From Methanobacteriota archaeon (lineage in GTDB: Archaea > Halobacteriota > Methanosarcinia > Methanosarcinales > Methanosarcinaceae): a stretch of DNA of 17,935 nt. Position numbers and translations under genes: made by a program. Under the pieces are notes generated by a model, which did no database searches, was not told the DNA's origin, and saw only the letters and a list, made by a program, of their open reading frames with translations. Of the stretch, positions 7,406 to 14,838 are shown one piece after another; the first letter of the stretch is position 1; the number at the start of each line of letters is the position of its first letter. Location: NCBI GenBank assembly GCA_023399215.1, contig JAEWQJ010000028.1, forward strand, positions 1 to 17,935, read 5' to 3'.

Positions 7406-8686
7406 ATGTCAGGCACTATATTAGACATCGTAGAACTACTGCTAACTGCAGAGATCTATAATCGCTATCCAGAACTGGATGTAAATGATCTTCCAAAAAA
7501 CATCCGAAAAAACTACTGGAGTAGCACAGAAAAAACAGTTCCCAAACCCATCACAGCCACATTTATTCGTATTGAAAAACTGTATGGGCTTAAGGATATC
7601 GAAAAAATCGTAAGGAACGTCCCCTTCATAACTACTGACAAGTCTCACTTTGAACTTCGTCTGAGCGCTTTCGAACTTGCTGCAGAATGGTTTGAAAAGC
7701 AGGAAGGTTCCCAGGAACGGATTGAAAATAACCCTGTCCTGGCTTATTACTTTGAAAAAATAAGGAAGGATGAGGCTGCAAGCTATGCACTTGCAAAGAC
7801 GAAAATAAGTCCCAAGGAATCCGATAGGGAATGGATAGAGTCCAAGATAGCGGAGATCCGGAAAGAGGACAAAAGCGAGGACATGCTGAAACTCGCGGTC
7901 ATTATTGCTCCTGAGGATGTAAAGCAAAAAGTCAGAGACCTTGTGCTCACCGGGGAACAGAAGAACGAAGTTGAAAAGATCACGAAAGCTATCGAGCACA
8001 GGGAATACCTGCGGGAGATCGGCCTGCATGATATCGGAAAACTCTTGTTTGTCGGCCCTCCCGGAACCGGAAAGACCTCGGTTGCCCGTGCACTTTCTGA
8101 ACGGCTCTCAATCCCGTTTGTTGAGGTCAAACTCTCCATGATAACAGACCAGTATCTTGGTGAGACTGCAAAGAACATTGATAGAGTCTTTTTGCTTGCA
8201 AAGAAACTGAATCCCTGCATCCTTTTCATAGATGAGCTCGATTTCGTAGCAAAAGCAAGAACGTCTGACGAGAATGCTGCCATTAAGCGAGCAGTAAATA
8301 CCCTCCTTAAAGCCATAGATGAAATCAGCCTTGTGGATCATGGAGTTCTTCTTATTGCCGCGACCAACCACCCCCGCATGCTTGATAGTGCAGCTTGGAG
8401 ACGCTTTGACGAGATTGTTCATTTCCCTCTCCCTGACCTTGAGATGCGTAAAGATATACTGAATATCGTAACCCGACACATCGAAGGAGATTATGACACA
8501 GGGGAAATTGCGGAATTGACAGACGGCTATTCAGGTTCGGACCTGCGTGTTGTTATAAGGGAAGCTGTTCTGGGTGCTCTTCTCGAAGAGCGTAAAATAC
8601 TTACCCAGCAGGACCTGCTGGACGCTGTAGACTCTTTCAATGAGAGGGCTGGCCTCAAGTCCGAAGAGTACGATAGGAAGAAGTAA
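7406..8686 (+). CDS. AAA family ATPase (Cdc48/proteasomal-like module)
   Basis: A 426-residue protein with one AAA module at the C-terminus. Walker A GPPGTGKT is at 217-224, Walker B ILFIDELD at 272-279, sensor-1 ATNH at 319-322, the arginine-finger region WRRFDE at 331-336, and sensor-2 GYSGSDLR at 384-391. The first 200 residues are mostly helical and charged, resemble no substrate-binding domain I know, and lack a coiled-coil proteasome-ATPase N-terminus or a C-terminal HbYX motif. The ATPase should form hexamers and remodel a protein partner, but the partner is unknown. The ATG has AGGT about 7 bases upstream. The MBL-fold gene follows after 2 bp, so the two are probably co-translated and may share a function. 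Confidence 0.9.
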   Translation: MSGTILDIVELLLTAEIYNRYPELDVNDLPKNIRKNYWSSTEKTVPKPITATFIRIEKLYGLKDIEKIVRNVPFITTDKSHFELRLSAFELAAEWFEKQEGSQERIENNPVLAYYFEKIRKDEAASYALAKTKISPKESDREWIESKIAEIRKEDKSEDMLKLAVIIAPEDVKQKVRDLVLTGEQKNEVEKITKAIEHREYLREIGLHDIGKLLFVGPPGTGKTSVARALSERLSIPFVEVKLSMITDQYLGETAKNIDRVFLLAKKLNPCILFIDELDFVAKARTSDENAAIKRAVNTLLKAIDEISLVDHGVLLIAATNHPRMLDSAAWRRFDEIVHFPLPDLEMRKDILNIVTRHIEGDYDTGEIAELTDGYSGSDLRVVIREAVLGALLEERKILTQQDLLDAVDSFNERAGLKSEEYDRKK

Positions 8687-8688
8687 CA

Positions 8689-9429
8689 ATGAGGCTAACA
8701 CTGCTTGGGACCGGCGATGCTGTCGGAACTCCTAAAATTGGATGTAATTGCCCTGCCTGCGAAGACGCCCGAAAAGGTGGAAAGAGTCAACGTCTTCGTT
8801 TTTCTATCCTTGTAGAGTCCGATAAGGGTAAGATCCTCATTGACACCAGCCCTGATCTAAGGCAACAATTTCTCAAACAAAACCTGTCATGTGTAGATGG
8901 GGTGATCTGGACGCACGGACATTATGACCATTACTCCGGATTTGGAGAGTTTTACAGGGTTCAAAATAAGGTTGATGTTTATGGGGTTCAGGAAAATATT
9001 GAATACATAAACCAGTTCGTCTACTTCCTGAAACCCAGGTATCATTATGTGAAGCTCTATGAGCCCTTCGAACTAATCGGGCTGCAATTCACCCTTTTTA
9101 AGGTCAACCATCCTCCTGTAGAGGTTCCTACAGGGGTTATAATCCGTGAAGGCGATAAAAAAGTAGTGATTACAGGAGATACAAACTCAGAAATTCCCGA
9201 AGCCAGCCTGGAGCTTATGAAAAATCCGGATCTTCTTATTGCCGATGCTATAGTGCCGCCTAATATCCATATCAAAAAACACATGAACTCAGAAGAGGCT
9301 ATGGCACTTGCAGAGCAGCTCAATGCAAAAAAAATAGCTTTGATCCATCTCAGTCATTTATTTCGTCCTCATCATATCGAATCCTTATTTTTACCTCTTG
9401 GATACGATGGGCAGGTTTTTGAATTTTAA
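8689..9429 (+). CDS. PhnP-like metallo-beta-lactamase fold hydrolase
   Basis: A 246-residue metal-dependent hydrolase. The signature THGHYDH (residues 75-81) supplies H76, H78, D80 and H81, with H141, D164 (in ITGDTN) and H220/H223 as remaining metal ligands. The N-terminus GTGDAVGTPKIGCNCPAC has three cysteines (C19, C21, C24) in the pattern of the PhnP branch, where they bind a structural zinc; PhnP opens cyclic phosphate on ribose. The exact substrate here cannot be read. No phosphonate genes are near, so a role in general cyclic-phosphate or nucleotide repair is possible. It starts 2 bp after the AAA ATPase stop with AGGAAG as ribosome site, an operon pair. About 140 bp of AT-rich DNA separates it from the photolyase. 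Confidence 0.88.
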   Translation: MRLTLLGTGDAVGTPKIGCNCPACEDARKGGKSQRLRFSILVESDKGKILIDTSPDLRQQFLKQNLSCVDGVIWTHGHYDHYSGFGEFYRVQNKVDVYGVQENIEYINQFVYFLKPRYHYVKLYEPFELIGLQFTLFKVNHPPVEVPTGVIIREGDKKVVITGDTNSEIPEASLELMKNPDLLIADAIVPPNIHIKKHMNSEEAMALAEQLNAKKIALIHLSHLFRPHHIESLFLPLGYDGQVFEF

Positions 9430-9542
9430 AAACTTTTAAAATATTGTATTCATCACTTAACATTTTTTCTCAAATTCCTGCTTATATTGATCGAGGATCT
9501 TTGTTTAACACGATCTTTCCTTTTATTATCCTTATGTTAGCT

Positions 9543-9574
9543 CTATATATTCTGAATCCCAAAAACCATTAATG
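9543..9574 (+). promoter_or_regulatory. Photolyase promoter; leaderless start
   Basis: CTATATATTC with TATATAT at 9544-9550 sits about 25 bp before the ATG at 9572, the usual archaeal distance from TATA centre to transcription start. No Shine-Dalgarno site lies between them, so the mRNA probably begins at or within a few bases of the start codon. Confidence 0.6.
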
Positions 9575-10960
9575 AACCCTAAACGTATTCGGATTATTCT
9601 ATCCGGGAAACCAGGTAAAGGACCGGTTGCTTACTGGATGAGCCGTGACCAGAGGGTTGAGGATAACTGGGCTCTTCTTTTTGCCCGAAAAATAGCGTTG
9701 GAAGCCGATGTGCCTGTTTTTGTGGTTTTTTGTCTGGTAGATAGATTTCTGGGAGCTATAAGAAGACAATATGAATTTATGCTCAAAGGGCTGCAGGAAG
9801 TTGAAGCTACTCTTGCAAGGAAAAAAATTCCATTCTTTTTTCTTCGAGGAGACCCTGAAGAAGAAATTCCAAATTTTATTGAGAAATATATAATTGGAAC
9901 TCTTGTTACTGATTTTAGTCCACTTAAGATTAAAAGTACATGGACAGAAAAAGTTGCAGCAGGCATTAAGGTACCCTTCTTTGAGGTGGATGCCCATAAC
10001 GTCGTTCCCTGCTGGGAAGCTTCTAAAAAGCAGGAATACGCTGCCCATACTTTCCGTCCTAAGTTCTTAAGGCTACTTCCTGAATTCCTTACGGAGTATC
10101 CTGAGCTTGAAGCAAATCCCGAATTTCCTGAAATCGCCGCGAGCTCCAGAAAATCGGAAACGTTTTCAGAAGTTCAAAGAGATGGAATTGGAACTCTTCT
10201 TCCAGTGGAGTTTCTTGAAGAAAAAGCAGGTTTCTTTCCTGATTTTGCGCTTTTCGAAGCTGGAGAAACAGCTGCACGAAAAGTTATGGATGAATTTCTC
10301 ACTAATAAGCTTGACTCTTACTCCACCCTGCGAAATGACCCAACTAAAGATGCCTTATCCAATCTCTCTCCTTATCTTCACTTTGGACAGATCTCGGCTC
10401 AAAGGGTAGCTCTCAAAGTAGAAAAAGCAAAAGCTGACATGGAATCAAAAAGAGTATTTCTCGATGAGCTCCTTGTGCGTAAAGAGCTTGCCGATAATTT
10501 CTGCTATTATAATCCCTTTTATGATAGTTTTGATGGCTTTCCTGAATGGGCAAAGAAAACCCTTAACTCTCACAGGCATGATCAAAAAAGTCATGTCTTT
10601 ACACTGGAAGAACTGGAAACGGGAAGGACATATGATCCCCTCTGGAACGCCAGCCAGATAGAACTCCTCAGTAGAGGGAAAATGCATAGCTATATGCGGA
10701 TGTACTGGGCAAAGAAGATTCTCGAATGGAGCGAATCGCCCGAAAAAGCCCTCGAGACTGCAATCTACCTGAATGATAAATATGAACTGGATGGACGAGA
10801 CCCGAATGGATATGCTGGAATCGCCTGGAGTATCGGAGGAGTTCATGACCGCGCCTGGAAGGAGAGAGAAATTTTTGGAAAAATCAGATACATGAGTTAC
10901 GAGGGCAGTAAAAGAAAATTTGACGTTAAATCATATATTGCAAAATATTCGGCTTTGTAG
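9572..10960 (+). CDS. Class II deoxyribodipyrimidine photolyase
   Basis: A 462-residue flavoenzyme that splits UV-induced cyclobutane pyrimidine dimers using blue light and FADH-. The N-terminal half is the Rossmann-like antenna domain (WMSRDQRVEDNWAL, 22-35); the C-terminal half is the all-helical FAD domain, with RNDPTKDALSNLSPYLHFGQ (254-273), NFCYYNPFYD, DPLWNASQ and LDGRDPNGYAGIAWS. The sequence is very close to the structurally studied Methanosarcina mazei class II enzyme as I remember it. The three tryptophans of the class II electron-transfer chain are present (W358, W379, W386; numbered 360, 381 and 388 there). The gene stands alone with its own promoter. Length and motifs are normal and it should be active. 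Confidence 0.96.
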   Translation: MNPKRIRIILSGKPGKGPVAYWMSRDQRVEDNWALLFARKIALEADVPVFVVFCLVDRFLGAIRRQYEFMLKGLQEVEATLARKKIPFFFLRGDPEEEIPNFIEKYIIGTLVTDFSPLKIKSTWTEKVAAGIKVPFFEVDAHNVVPCWEASKKQEYAAHTFRPKFLRLLPEFLTEYPELEANPEFPEIAASSRKSETFSEVQRDGIGTLLPVEFLEEKAGFFPDFALFEAGETAARKVMDEFLTNKLDSYSTLRNDPTKDALSNLSPYLHFGQISAQRVALKVEKAKADMESKRVFLDELLVRKELADNFCYYNPFYDSFDGFPEWAKKTLNSHRHDQKSHVFTLEELETGRTYDPLWNASQIELLSRGKMHSYMRMYWAKKILEWSESPEKALETAIYLNDKYELDGRDPNGYAGIAWSIGGVHDRAWKEREIFGKIRYMSYEGSKRKFDVKSYIAKYSAL

Positions 10961-11257
10961 AAACTCTCAATTTTATCTAAACAACTTATACAACGTTTTT
11001 GTTTACGTTGTATGTTGAGACTTTAACTTTTATCGATAGGTATACAAGCTTATTGAAGTTTAAATTCTCATTTTTCCCCTATGATTGAAGTGCTTCGCCT
11101 GCTTCCAGAGGCAGAGCTTAAAATGAATCTGTTTCTTTATATAGACTGGCCTTTAAACTCCCTACTCAGGAGGTAAACATAATTGGCATTAAAGCATTAA
11201 GTTAATATTTATCCTGATGTTTTTATTTTATTAAAAGAATTTATACGGTGTACAAGC
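10961..11257. other. Intergenic region with hairpin and orphan ribosome site
   Basis: Nearly 300 bp. A hairpin pairing ATACAACGT (10988-10996) with ACGTTGTAT (11005-11013) follows the photolyase stop by about 30 bp. It extends outward (CAAC with GTTG, and AACTCTCAA against TTGAGACTT with one mismatch) and probably ends that mRNA. A TATA-like TTTATATAG (about 11134-11142) and a perfect AGGAGGT (11168-11174) follow without a proper gene. An open frame of 31 codons (11081-11176) has no ribosome site. Confidence 0.55.
10964..11025 (+). terminator. Hairpin downstream of photolyase
   Basis: A perfect 9-bp stem (10988-10996 with 11005-11013) with a T-rich 8-base loop, extended by further complementary flanks. 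No long U-tract follows immediately, so this is RNA 3'-end structure rather than a classical terminator. Confidence 0.45.
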
Positions 11258-11584
11258 ATGAATCAGCATTACTTTTCTCTGGATAATTTTTATAAGTATT
11301 TCATAGGTCTTGACGGCATTATACTTACTTTCTTAATAGTAAAAAGTTATCCAGCTGTCGTTAATTTAGCAACAAAAGATAGCTTTTTTATTCTGTTAGT
11401 AGGAGCATTTTGTATATTAATTGATAATTGGAATCGGAAATCAATAAAGTATAGATTATACGTTGAGCTATATGAAAACGAGTATCAAGCTATTTCTGAC
11501 TATAAGGCTGGTAAAGTATTCATAAACTTAATTTTTTATGTAATCTCTATATATTTAGTATCTGGTTTATTTGGTGCGCTCTGA
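11258..11584 (+). CDS. Small membrane protein of unknown function
   Basis: A 108-residue protein I do not recognise. It has three hydrophobic stretches: about residues 15-35 (FIGLDGIILTFLIVKSYPAV), 41-56 (DSFFILLVGAFCILID), and 88-107 (FINLIFYVISIYLVSGLFGA). A charged, tyrosine-rich loop around 57-85 carries YRLYVELYENEYQAISDY. No signal peptide, cysteines or catalytic motif are visible. The ATG is preceded by GGTG about 11 bases upstream, a weak ribosome site. Base composition is more AT-rich than the neighbouring genes and codon use leans to A/T endings, which may point to a recently acquired or fast-evolving gene. It is not in an operon. Coding status is likely but unproven. Confidence 0.6.
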   Translation: MNQHYFSLDNFYKYFIGLDGIILTFLIVKSYPAVVNLATKDSFFILLVGAFCILIDNWNRKSIKYRLYVELYENEYQAISDYKAGKVFINLIFYVISIYLVSGLFGAL

Positions 11585-11764
11585 TACTTGCCAGTGGGAC
11601 TTTCATGAAGGAATTGATTCTTTAAACTGGGCTTGAGGACAAGGCTTTAATGAAATTAAATTCCTTCTACTCTATCTTTTTTCTTTAAGAAACTCTAATT
11701 CTTATATTAGTCACATATAAATACAAGTACATCGGATTTTAATATGGAGATTTTTATATTTCTC

Positions 11765-11803
11765 CTGGCTATATAATGTAGGAAAATAACGCAAAAAGGG
11801 AGT
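11765..11803 (+). promoter_or_regulatory. Promoter and ribosome site of the DUF378 gene
   Basis: CTATATAATG at about 11769-11778 is a good TATA element. The ribosome site GGGAGTGAT (about 11798-11806) sits 4-5 bases before the ATG at 11811, so the leader would be very short. A second TATA-like CATATAAATA is at about 11712-11721. Confidence 0.5.
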
Positions 11804-11810
11804 GATATCT

Positions 11811-12044
11811 ATGGCAGTAAGAAATCCAGTAGATTTGCTCGCACTTATACTTGTTATAGTGGGCGGATTAAACTGGGGGCTTGTAGGGCTCTTCGACTTT
11901 AACCTTGTAGATTATATCTTCGGGGTAGGAAGTACACTTTCGAGAATTGTGTACATAATTGTCGGGCTTGCAGCACTTTATACGATTTATTTCGCTACAA
12001 GAGCTGATACGTATCAAGCTCGTGAGGCTCCGGTACACCACTAA
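11811..12044 (+). CDS. DUF378 family membrane protein
   Basis: A 77-residue protein with two membrane helices: about residues 8-28 (DLLALILVIVGGLNWGLVGLF) and 41-61 (TLSRIVYIIVGLAALYTIYF). The motif GGLNWGLVGLF followed by a D-x-V and an SRIVYxxVGLAAL block is diagnostic of DUF378, a widespread small membrane family of unknown function. The tail ADTYQAREAPVHH is polar and probably cytoplasmic or exposed. A GTG at 11802 would add three residues (MIS), but the ATG at 11811 has the better-placed ribosome site (GGGAGTGAT), so I start there. It has its own promoter and stands alone. Confidence 0.88.
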   Translation: MAVRNPVDLLALILVIVGGLNWGLVGLFDFNLVDYIFGVGSTLSRIVYIIVGLAALYTIYFATRADTYQAREAPVHH

Positions 12045-12266
12045 GTTAAAAAATTGAAAAATCTCCTTTGCGGTGTAATACTGTGAAAGATACCTTAACC
12101 AGCTATGTTTTTTCAGAAGGCTGGATATGTAATTAAGATATGGGGTTATTTTTGTTCCTTTCAGAAATTTTATTCTTATTTTTATCTTTATTTTTAACTG
12201 ATTTTAAGAGTAAGTGGCTTTTGGGATAGACTCATTAAATAATTATTCTTTTTTCGAGTTTTAACT
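12045..12266. other. T-rich intergenic region
   Basis: About 220 bp between the DUF378 stop and the convergent membrane-protein gene. Repeated runs of four to five T on the plus strand (about 12147-12199) fit archaeal T-tract termination of the DUF378 mRNA. No gene is visible. Confidence 0.4.
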
Positions 12267-13352
12267 TTATCCTTTATGCCTCCAGGGCAATAATGCAGCT
12301 TCAAATGCCAGAAAAGGTCCTATGAACCATCCTGCCCAAAATAAAAGCCCGGCTATCCCTAGAACCAAGAAATAAATCCGTTTTCTTATGGATCCAGTGC
12401 TGTAACTTTCATCTTTGAGGCTTAAGGCTATTGCAATAACTCCAAGTCCTATGCTGGCAAAAATTAGAATTAAAGTGATAAAAACTTCTGAGGAAAATGA
12501 ACTTTTACTCAGTGAGATCAGCATCTGGAATATATATGACATTCCTGTGCCAAGAAATAAGAGACCTGCAAGCATTCCTGAGATGCGTGCAGGACTGAAC
12601 CCGGCTACAGTTTCTCTTTTTAAGAAAATTACTAGAAGCCCGGATGCAAGAGTTAGCACAAGCGGAGTAAATATCAAAAACAGTCCCTGTCCCTCCCAAC
12701 GGTAAATCTTTATCTGGCTCAGGGGTATGGATATCCATTCTTTCAAGGTAAAAGTTTCTTTATATCCCAGAATTAGCCCATAATTTCCTTCTCTTGAGAT
12801 TTCTCTTTCCTGCAAACCTTTTTCCTGTGTTGCATCTTCTCCTTCTCTCAAACCTGCTTCCTGTATTGCACCTACTGCAGCGTAATATGTTCCACTTTCC
12901 GGAGCTTTGATATCGAGTTTGACAAGCGAGTAAAAGGCACTTGGGGTAAATCCCTCATATACCGGATTTTCAGGCAGGCTGTAGGAAAGCACCTTTACCC
13001 CATATCCTTCGGGCATTTCCAATTTCTCGGGCACTTTTCCTTCGTTCGCAAGTCCCGGCCCGATAAGAGTCAGGCTCGGGATAAAACCCTTATTTCCATC
13101 TTCAATGGGAATAATGAGTCCGAGTACTATTCTCTCTCCTTTTCCCACATTAAAACTGTAATACTGAAGACCTCCAGAAGCAAGCTCCCCGTAAAGTATC
13201 CTTGATTTCGAAGGGTCTTCAATATGGATTGCTGTTTCAGGACTTTTCCCTTCCCCTCCGAAGACCGGCACGTGGGCAAGCGCAGGAGCGGATAAAAAGT
13301 ATATAGCAACCAGCAGAGAAATTCCAGAAAACCAGAGTATGCCCTGTCTCAT
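12267..13352 (-). CDS. Exported membrane protein with four C-terminal helices, unknown function
   Basis: A 361-residue protein I cannot name. It begins with a signal peptide (residues 1-26, MRQGILWFSGISLLVAIYFL then SAPALA before the likely cleavage site). An extracytoplasmic domain of about 195 residues follows, with beta-rich segments such as GGLQYYSFNVGKGERIVLGL and SGTYYAAVG that look like a pre-peptidase/jelly-roll-type sandwich. Four membrane helices come at about 223-245, 258-280, 290-311 and 326-353. Residues 162-185 are a charged 12-residue tandem duplication. The domain order suggests a cell-surface sensor or anchoring protein. The ATG lacks a ribosome site, and an AT-rich minus-strand element 25-40 bp upstream suggests a leaderless mRNA. 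It is divergent from the glycosylase gene and sits alone. Confidence 0.8.
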   Translation of the reverse strand: MRQGILWFSGISLLVAIYFLSAPALAHVPVFGGEGKSPETAIHIEDPSKSRILYGELASGGLQYYSFNVGKGERIVLGLIIPIEDGNKGFIPSLTLIGPGLANEGKVPEKLEMPEGYGVKVLSYSLPENPVYEGFTPSAFYSLVKLDIKAPESGTYYAAVGAIQEAGLREGEDATQEKGLQEREISREGNYGLILGYKETFTLKEWISIPLSQIKIYRWEGQGLFLIFTPLVLTLASGLLVIFLKRETVAGFSPARISGMLAGLLFLGTGMSYIFQMLISLSKSSFSSEVFITLILIFASIGLGVIAIALSLKDESYSTGSIRKRIYFLVLGIAGLLFWAGWFIGPFLAFEAALLPWRHKG

Positions 13353-13489
13353 GGACTATGTTTTCTCAAATAGTATGTAAATATGTATAAGAATAAAGAA
13401 TCAGACACAGAACACAGGTATTAATTTTCGTGTTTAAACTCTTCTCCCTTCCCGAAAAACCTTTCTTAGATGTGTTAGGAATTCATCTT
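13353..13489. promoter_or_regulatory. Divergent promoter region
   Basis: AT-rich DNA at about 13373-13398 (GTATGTAAATATGTATAAG) offers TATA-like elements for both the minus-strand membrane protein and the plus-strand glycosylase. AGGA at about 13477-13480 is a modest ribosome site for the ATG at 13490. Confidence 0.4.
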
Positions 13490-13819
13490 ATGAGAATCTG
13501 GGACATACCTCCTGAGAAGATGTGCAGGCAGCATCTTCTAGGGGAACACCGTGAGTTACATGCTCTATGGTCTATAATCACCAATAACAAGAAAGCCTAT
13601 GCTCATCATCCAGAAACAATGCGCTGGAGGGGAAAGCTCAAAGCGCTCTACCTGAGGCATGAAGCTCTGGTCGATGAAATGACAAGGCGAGGTTACAAAC
13701 ACCACACTCCTCTTGATCCTGCTCTTGCTACAGGAAAAGCTGTTCAGGACGAGTTTGTAGATTCTTATGACAAACAGGTCCAGATCCTGAAAGAAAGAGG
13801 GTGTGAGTGCAGGGTATGA
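13490..13819 (+). CDS. Pyrimidine-dimer DNA glycosylase (T4 endonuclease V type)
   Basis: A 109-residue protein of the Pyr_excise family (PF03013). The N-terminal block MRIWDIPPEKMCRQHLLGEH aligns without gaps with the mature N-terminus of T4 endonuclease V (as I remember it), sharing R, I, QHL, E and the REL that follows. The catalytic glutamate corresponds to E22. The HHPETMRWRGKLKALYLRHE block (about 39-58) is typical of cellular members. These enzymes cut the glycosyl bond at UV-induced thymine dimers and then nick the DNA, using the N-terminal amino group as nucleophile, so the start codon matters. A GTG at 13430 would add 20 residues (MFKLFSLPEKPFLDVLGIHL) and bury that amino group; I therefore choose the ATG at 13490. 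It ends 6 bp before a convergent permease gene. Confidence 0.87.
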   Translation: MRIWDIPPEKMCRQHLLGEHRELHALWSIITNNKKAYAHHPETMRWRGKLKALYLRHEALVDEMTRRGYKHHTPLDPALATGKAVQDEFVDSYDKQVQILKERGCECRV

Positions 13820-13825
13820 CTTTCT

Positions 13826-14401
13826 TCAGGGCAACTCCATTTCGGCTTTCCTGTACAGGGATTCTCTGGAATCTTCCGGCATCACCTTTTCGATTATCAT
13901 TGAGAACAACAGGAAAAAAGGGAGCCCAACGGCTACATGGATTGCTGTGAACTTTAGTCCCATATATGAGATTTCATAAAGTAAGATGGGGAGCTTTGTG
14001 GTGGACCAGACTCCCAGGAAAAACAATATGTATGCCAGCCTTGCTCTTTTCCTTAGGAGGAGAGCCGTAATAGGGAAAGCGACATAGAGAGGGCCTGCAG
14101 CTGCGGATCCCAGGAAAAGAGCCATAAGTATTCCTTTCCAGCCGGAATCTTCTCCCATGTATCGAATGATCGTTTCCTTCGGGACCCAGACGTCCAGCAG
14201 TCCCACAAGGATGAAAACCGGAGGGAGAAGGCTGAGCATTTCTTTTGTATTCGAAACAGATATGTCAAAGGCTTCTGTTCCAACTGACCTGTTTATAAAA
14301 TATATGGCTGCAATTACAAGGGCAAGACCTATCGCAAACCTGTACTTCTTCAACATGGTGGAGATTCCGGGGTTTATGGCATTGTTTTCATTGCTTACCA
14401 T
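13826..14401 (-). CDS. Permease half-protein (ArsP-like, COG0701), downstream half
   Basis: A 191-residue membrane protein of the COG0701/DUF318 permease family, members of which move metal or metalloid ions and small compounds. It begins with a short soluble tail, then five or so helices. The key family block is GSAAAGPLYVAFPITALLL followed by ARLAYILFFLGVWSTTKLPI. The same layout (G-x3-x-P-x5-FP, then a small-residue helix) recurs in the upstream half-gene, so each encodes one repeat and the two should pair. The start is the ATG at 14399-14401 with GGAGG 8 bases upstream; it overlaps the TGA of the upstream half by one base, and a GTG at 14404 is an alternative. Substrate is unknown. The gene is convergent with the glycosylase gene, 6 bp away. 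Confidence 0.83.
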   Translation of the reverse strand: MVSNENNAINPGISTMLKKYRFAIGLALVIAAIYFINRSVGTEAFDISVSNTKEMLSLLPPVFILVGLLDVWVPKETIIRYMGEDSGWKGILMALFLGSAAAGPLYVAFPITALLLRKRARLAYILFFLGVWSTTKLPILLYEISYMGLKFTAIHVAVGLPFFLLFSMIIEKVMPEDSRESLYRKAEMELP

Positions 14402-14838
14402 CACATAAGCCTCCAGATTACGACCGTAAAAATTATGGACACCAGAAGTGCCGAGATGTTCCTGATGATTGCCGTGTATCTGTTGAAATATTTTATTTCC
14501 ACAGGAAGGGTCATAACTCCAACAGCCATAAGAGTGGAGACAAAAGCAGCAATCTGGGCATACCCTGCCCCATCTTTAAGAAGGGCAGCTCCCAGAGGGA
14601 AAGTAACAAAACTGGGGATAAGGGTAACCGATCCTGTAATCAGGGCAACTGCAATCCCGAATGGGCCGGACTCCGCTCCAATCAGTCTTGAGATCGTTTC
14701 CGGGCTCAGGATTGCCAGAGAAATTCCCACAAACATCATAATTGAGAGAACCTCCGGCAGAAGGGATGAGAAGGATTTCCAGGCTTTGAGGATAGCTATT
14801 TTCGTTTTTCTCCGGTCTTTGAAAAAGGAAACGACCAA
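14401..14838 (-). CDS. Permease half-protein (ArsP-like, COG0701), upstream half, N-terminus uncertain
   Basis: A 145-residue frame from a TTG at 14836-14838. It has about four helices, the family block ITGSVTLIPSFVTFPLGAAL (about 67-86), and a following helix with MAVGVMTLPVE. The reading frame continues upstream of the TTG and encodes GGPLSGIILYALAFIFLV, an evident extra membrane helix, but no ATG, GTG or TTG occurs in that frame. An ATG in another frame (14897-14899) followed by an A6 run would join it if one A were missing, giving a normal N-terminus of about 20 more residues. So the gene is either frameshifted, mis-sequenced at the homopolymer, or started at an unusual codon. It is coupled to the downstream half by stop-start overlap. 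Confidence 0.7.
   Translation of the reverse strand: MVVSFFKDRRKTKIAILKAWKSFSSLLPEVLSIMMFVGISLAILSPETISRLIGAESGPFGIAVALITGSVTLIPSFVTFPLGAALLKDGAGYAQIAAFVSTLMAVGVMTLPVEIKYFNRYTAIIRNISALLVSIIFTVVIWRLM

Noticed and set aside
7442..8316. Two long open frames (195 and 177 codons) antisense to the AAA ATPase gene
   Set aside because: The plus-strand frame has every AAA motif in order; the antisense translations are low-complexity serine- or phenylalanine-rich and match nothing.
13430..13489. GTG start for the dimer glycosylase
   Set aside because: It would place 20 unrelated residues before the N-terminal amine needed for catalysis and has no ribosome site.
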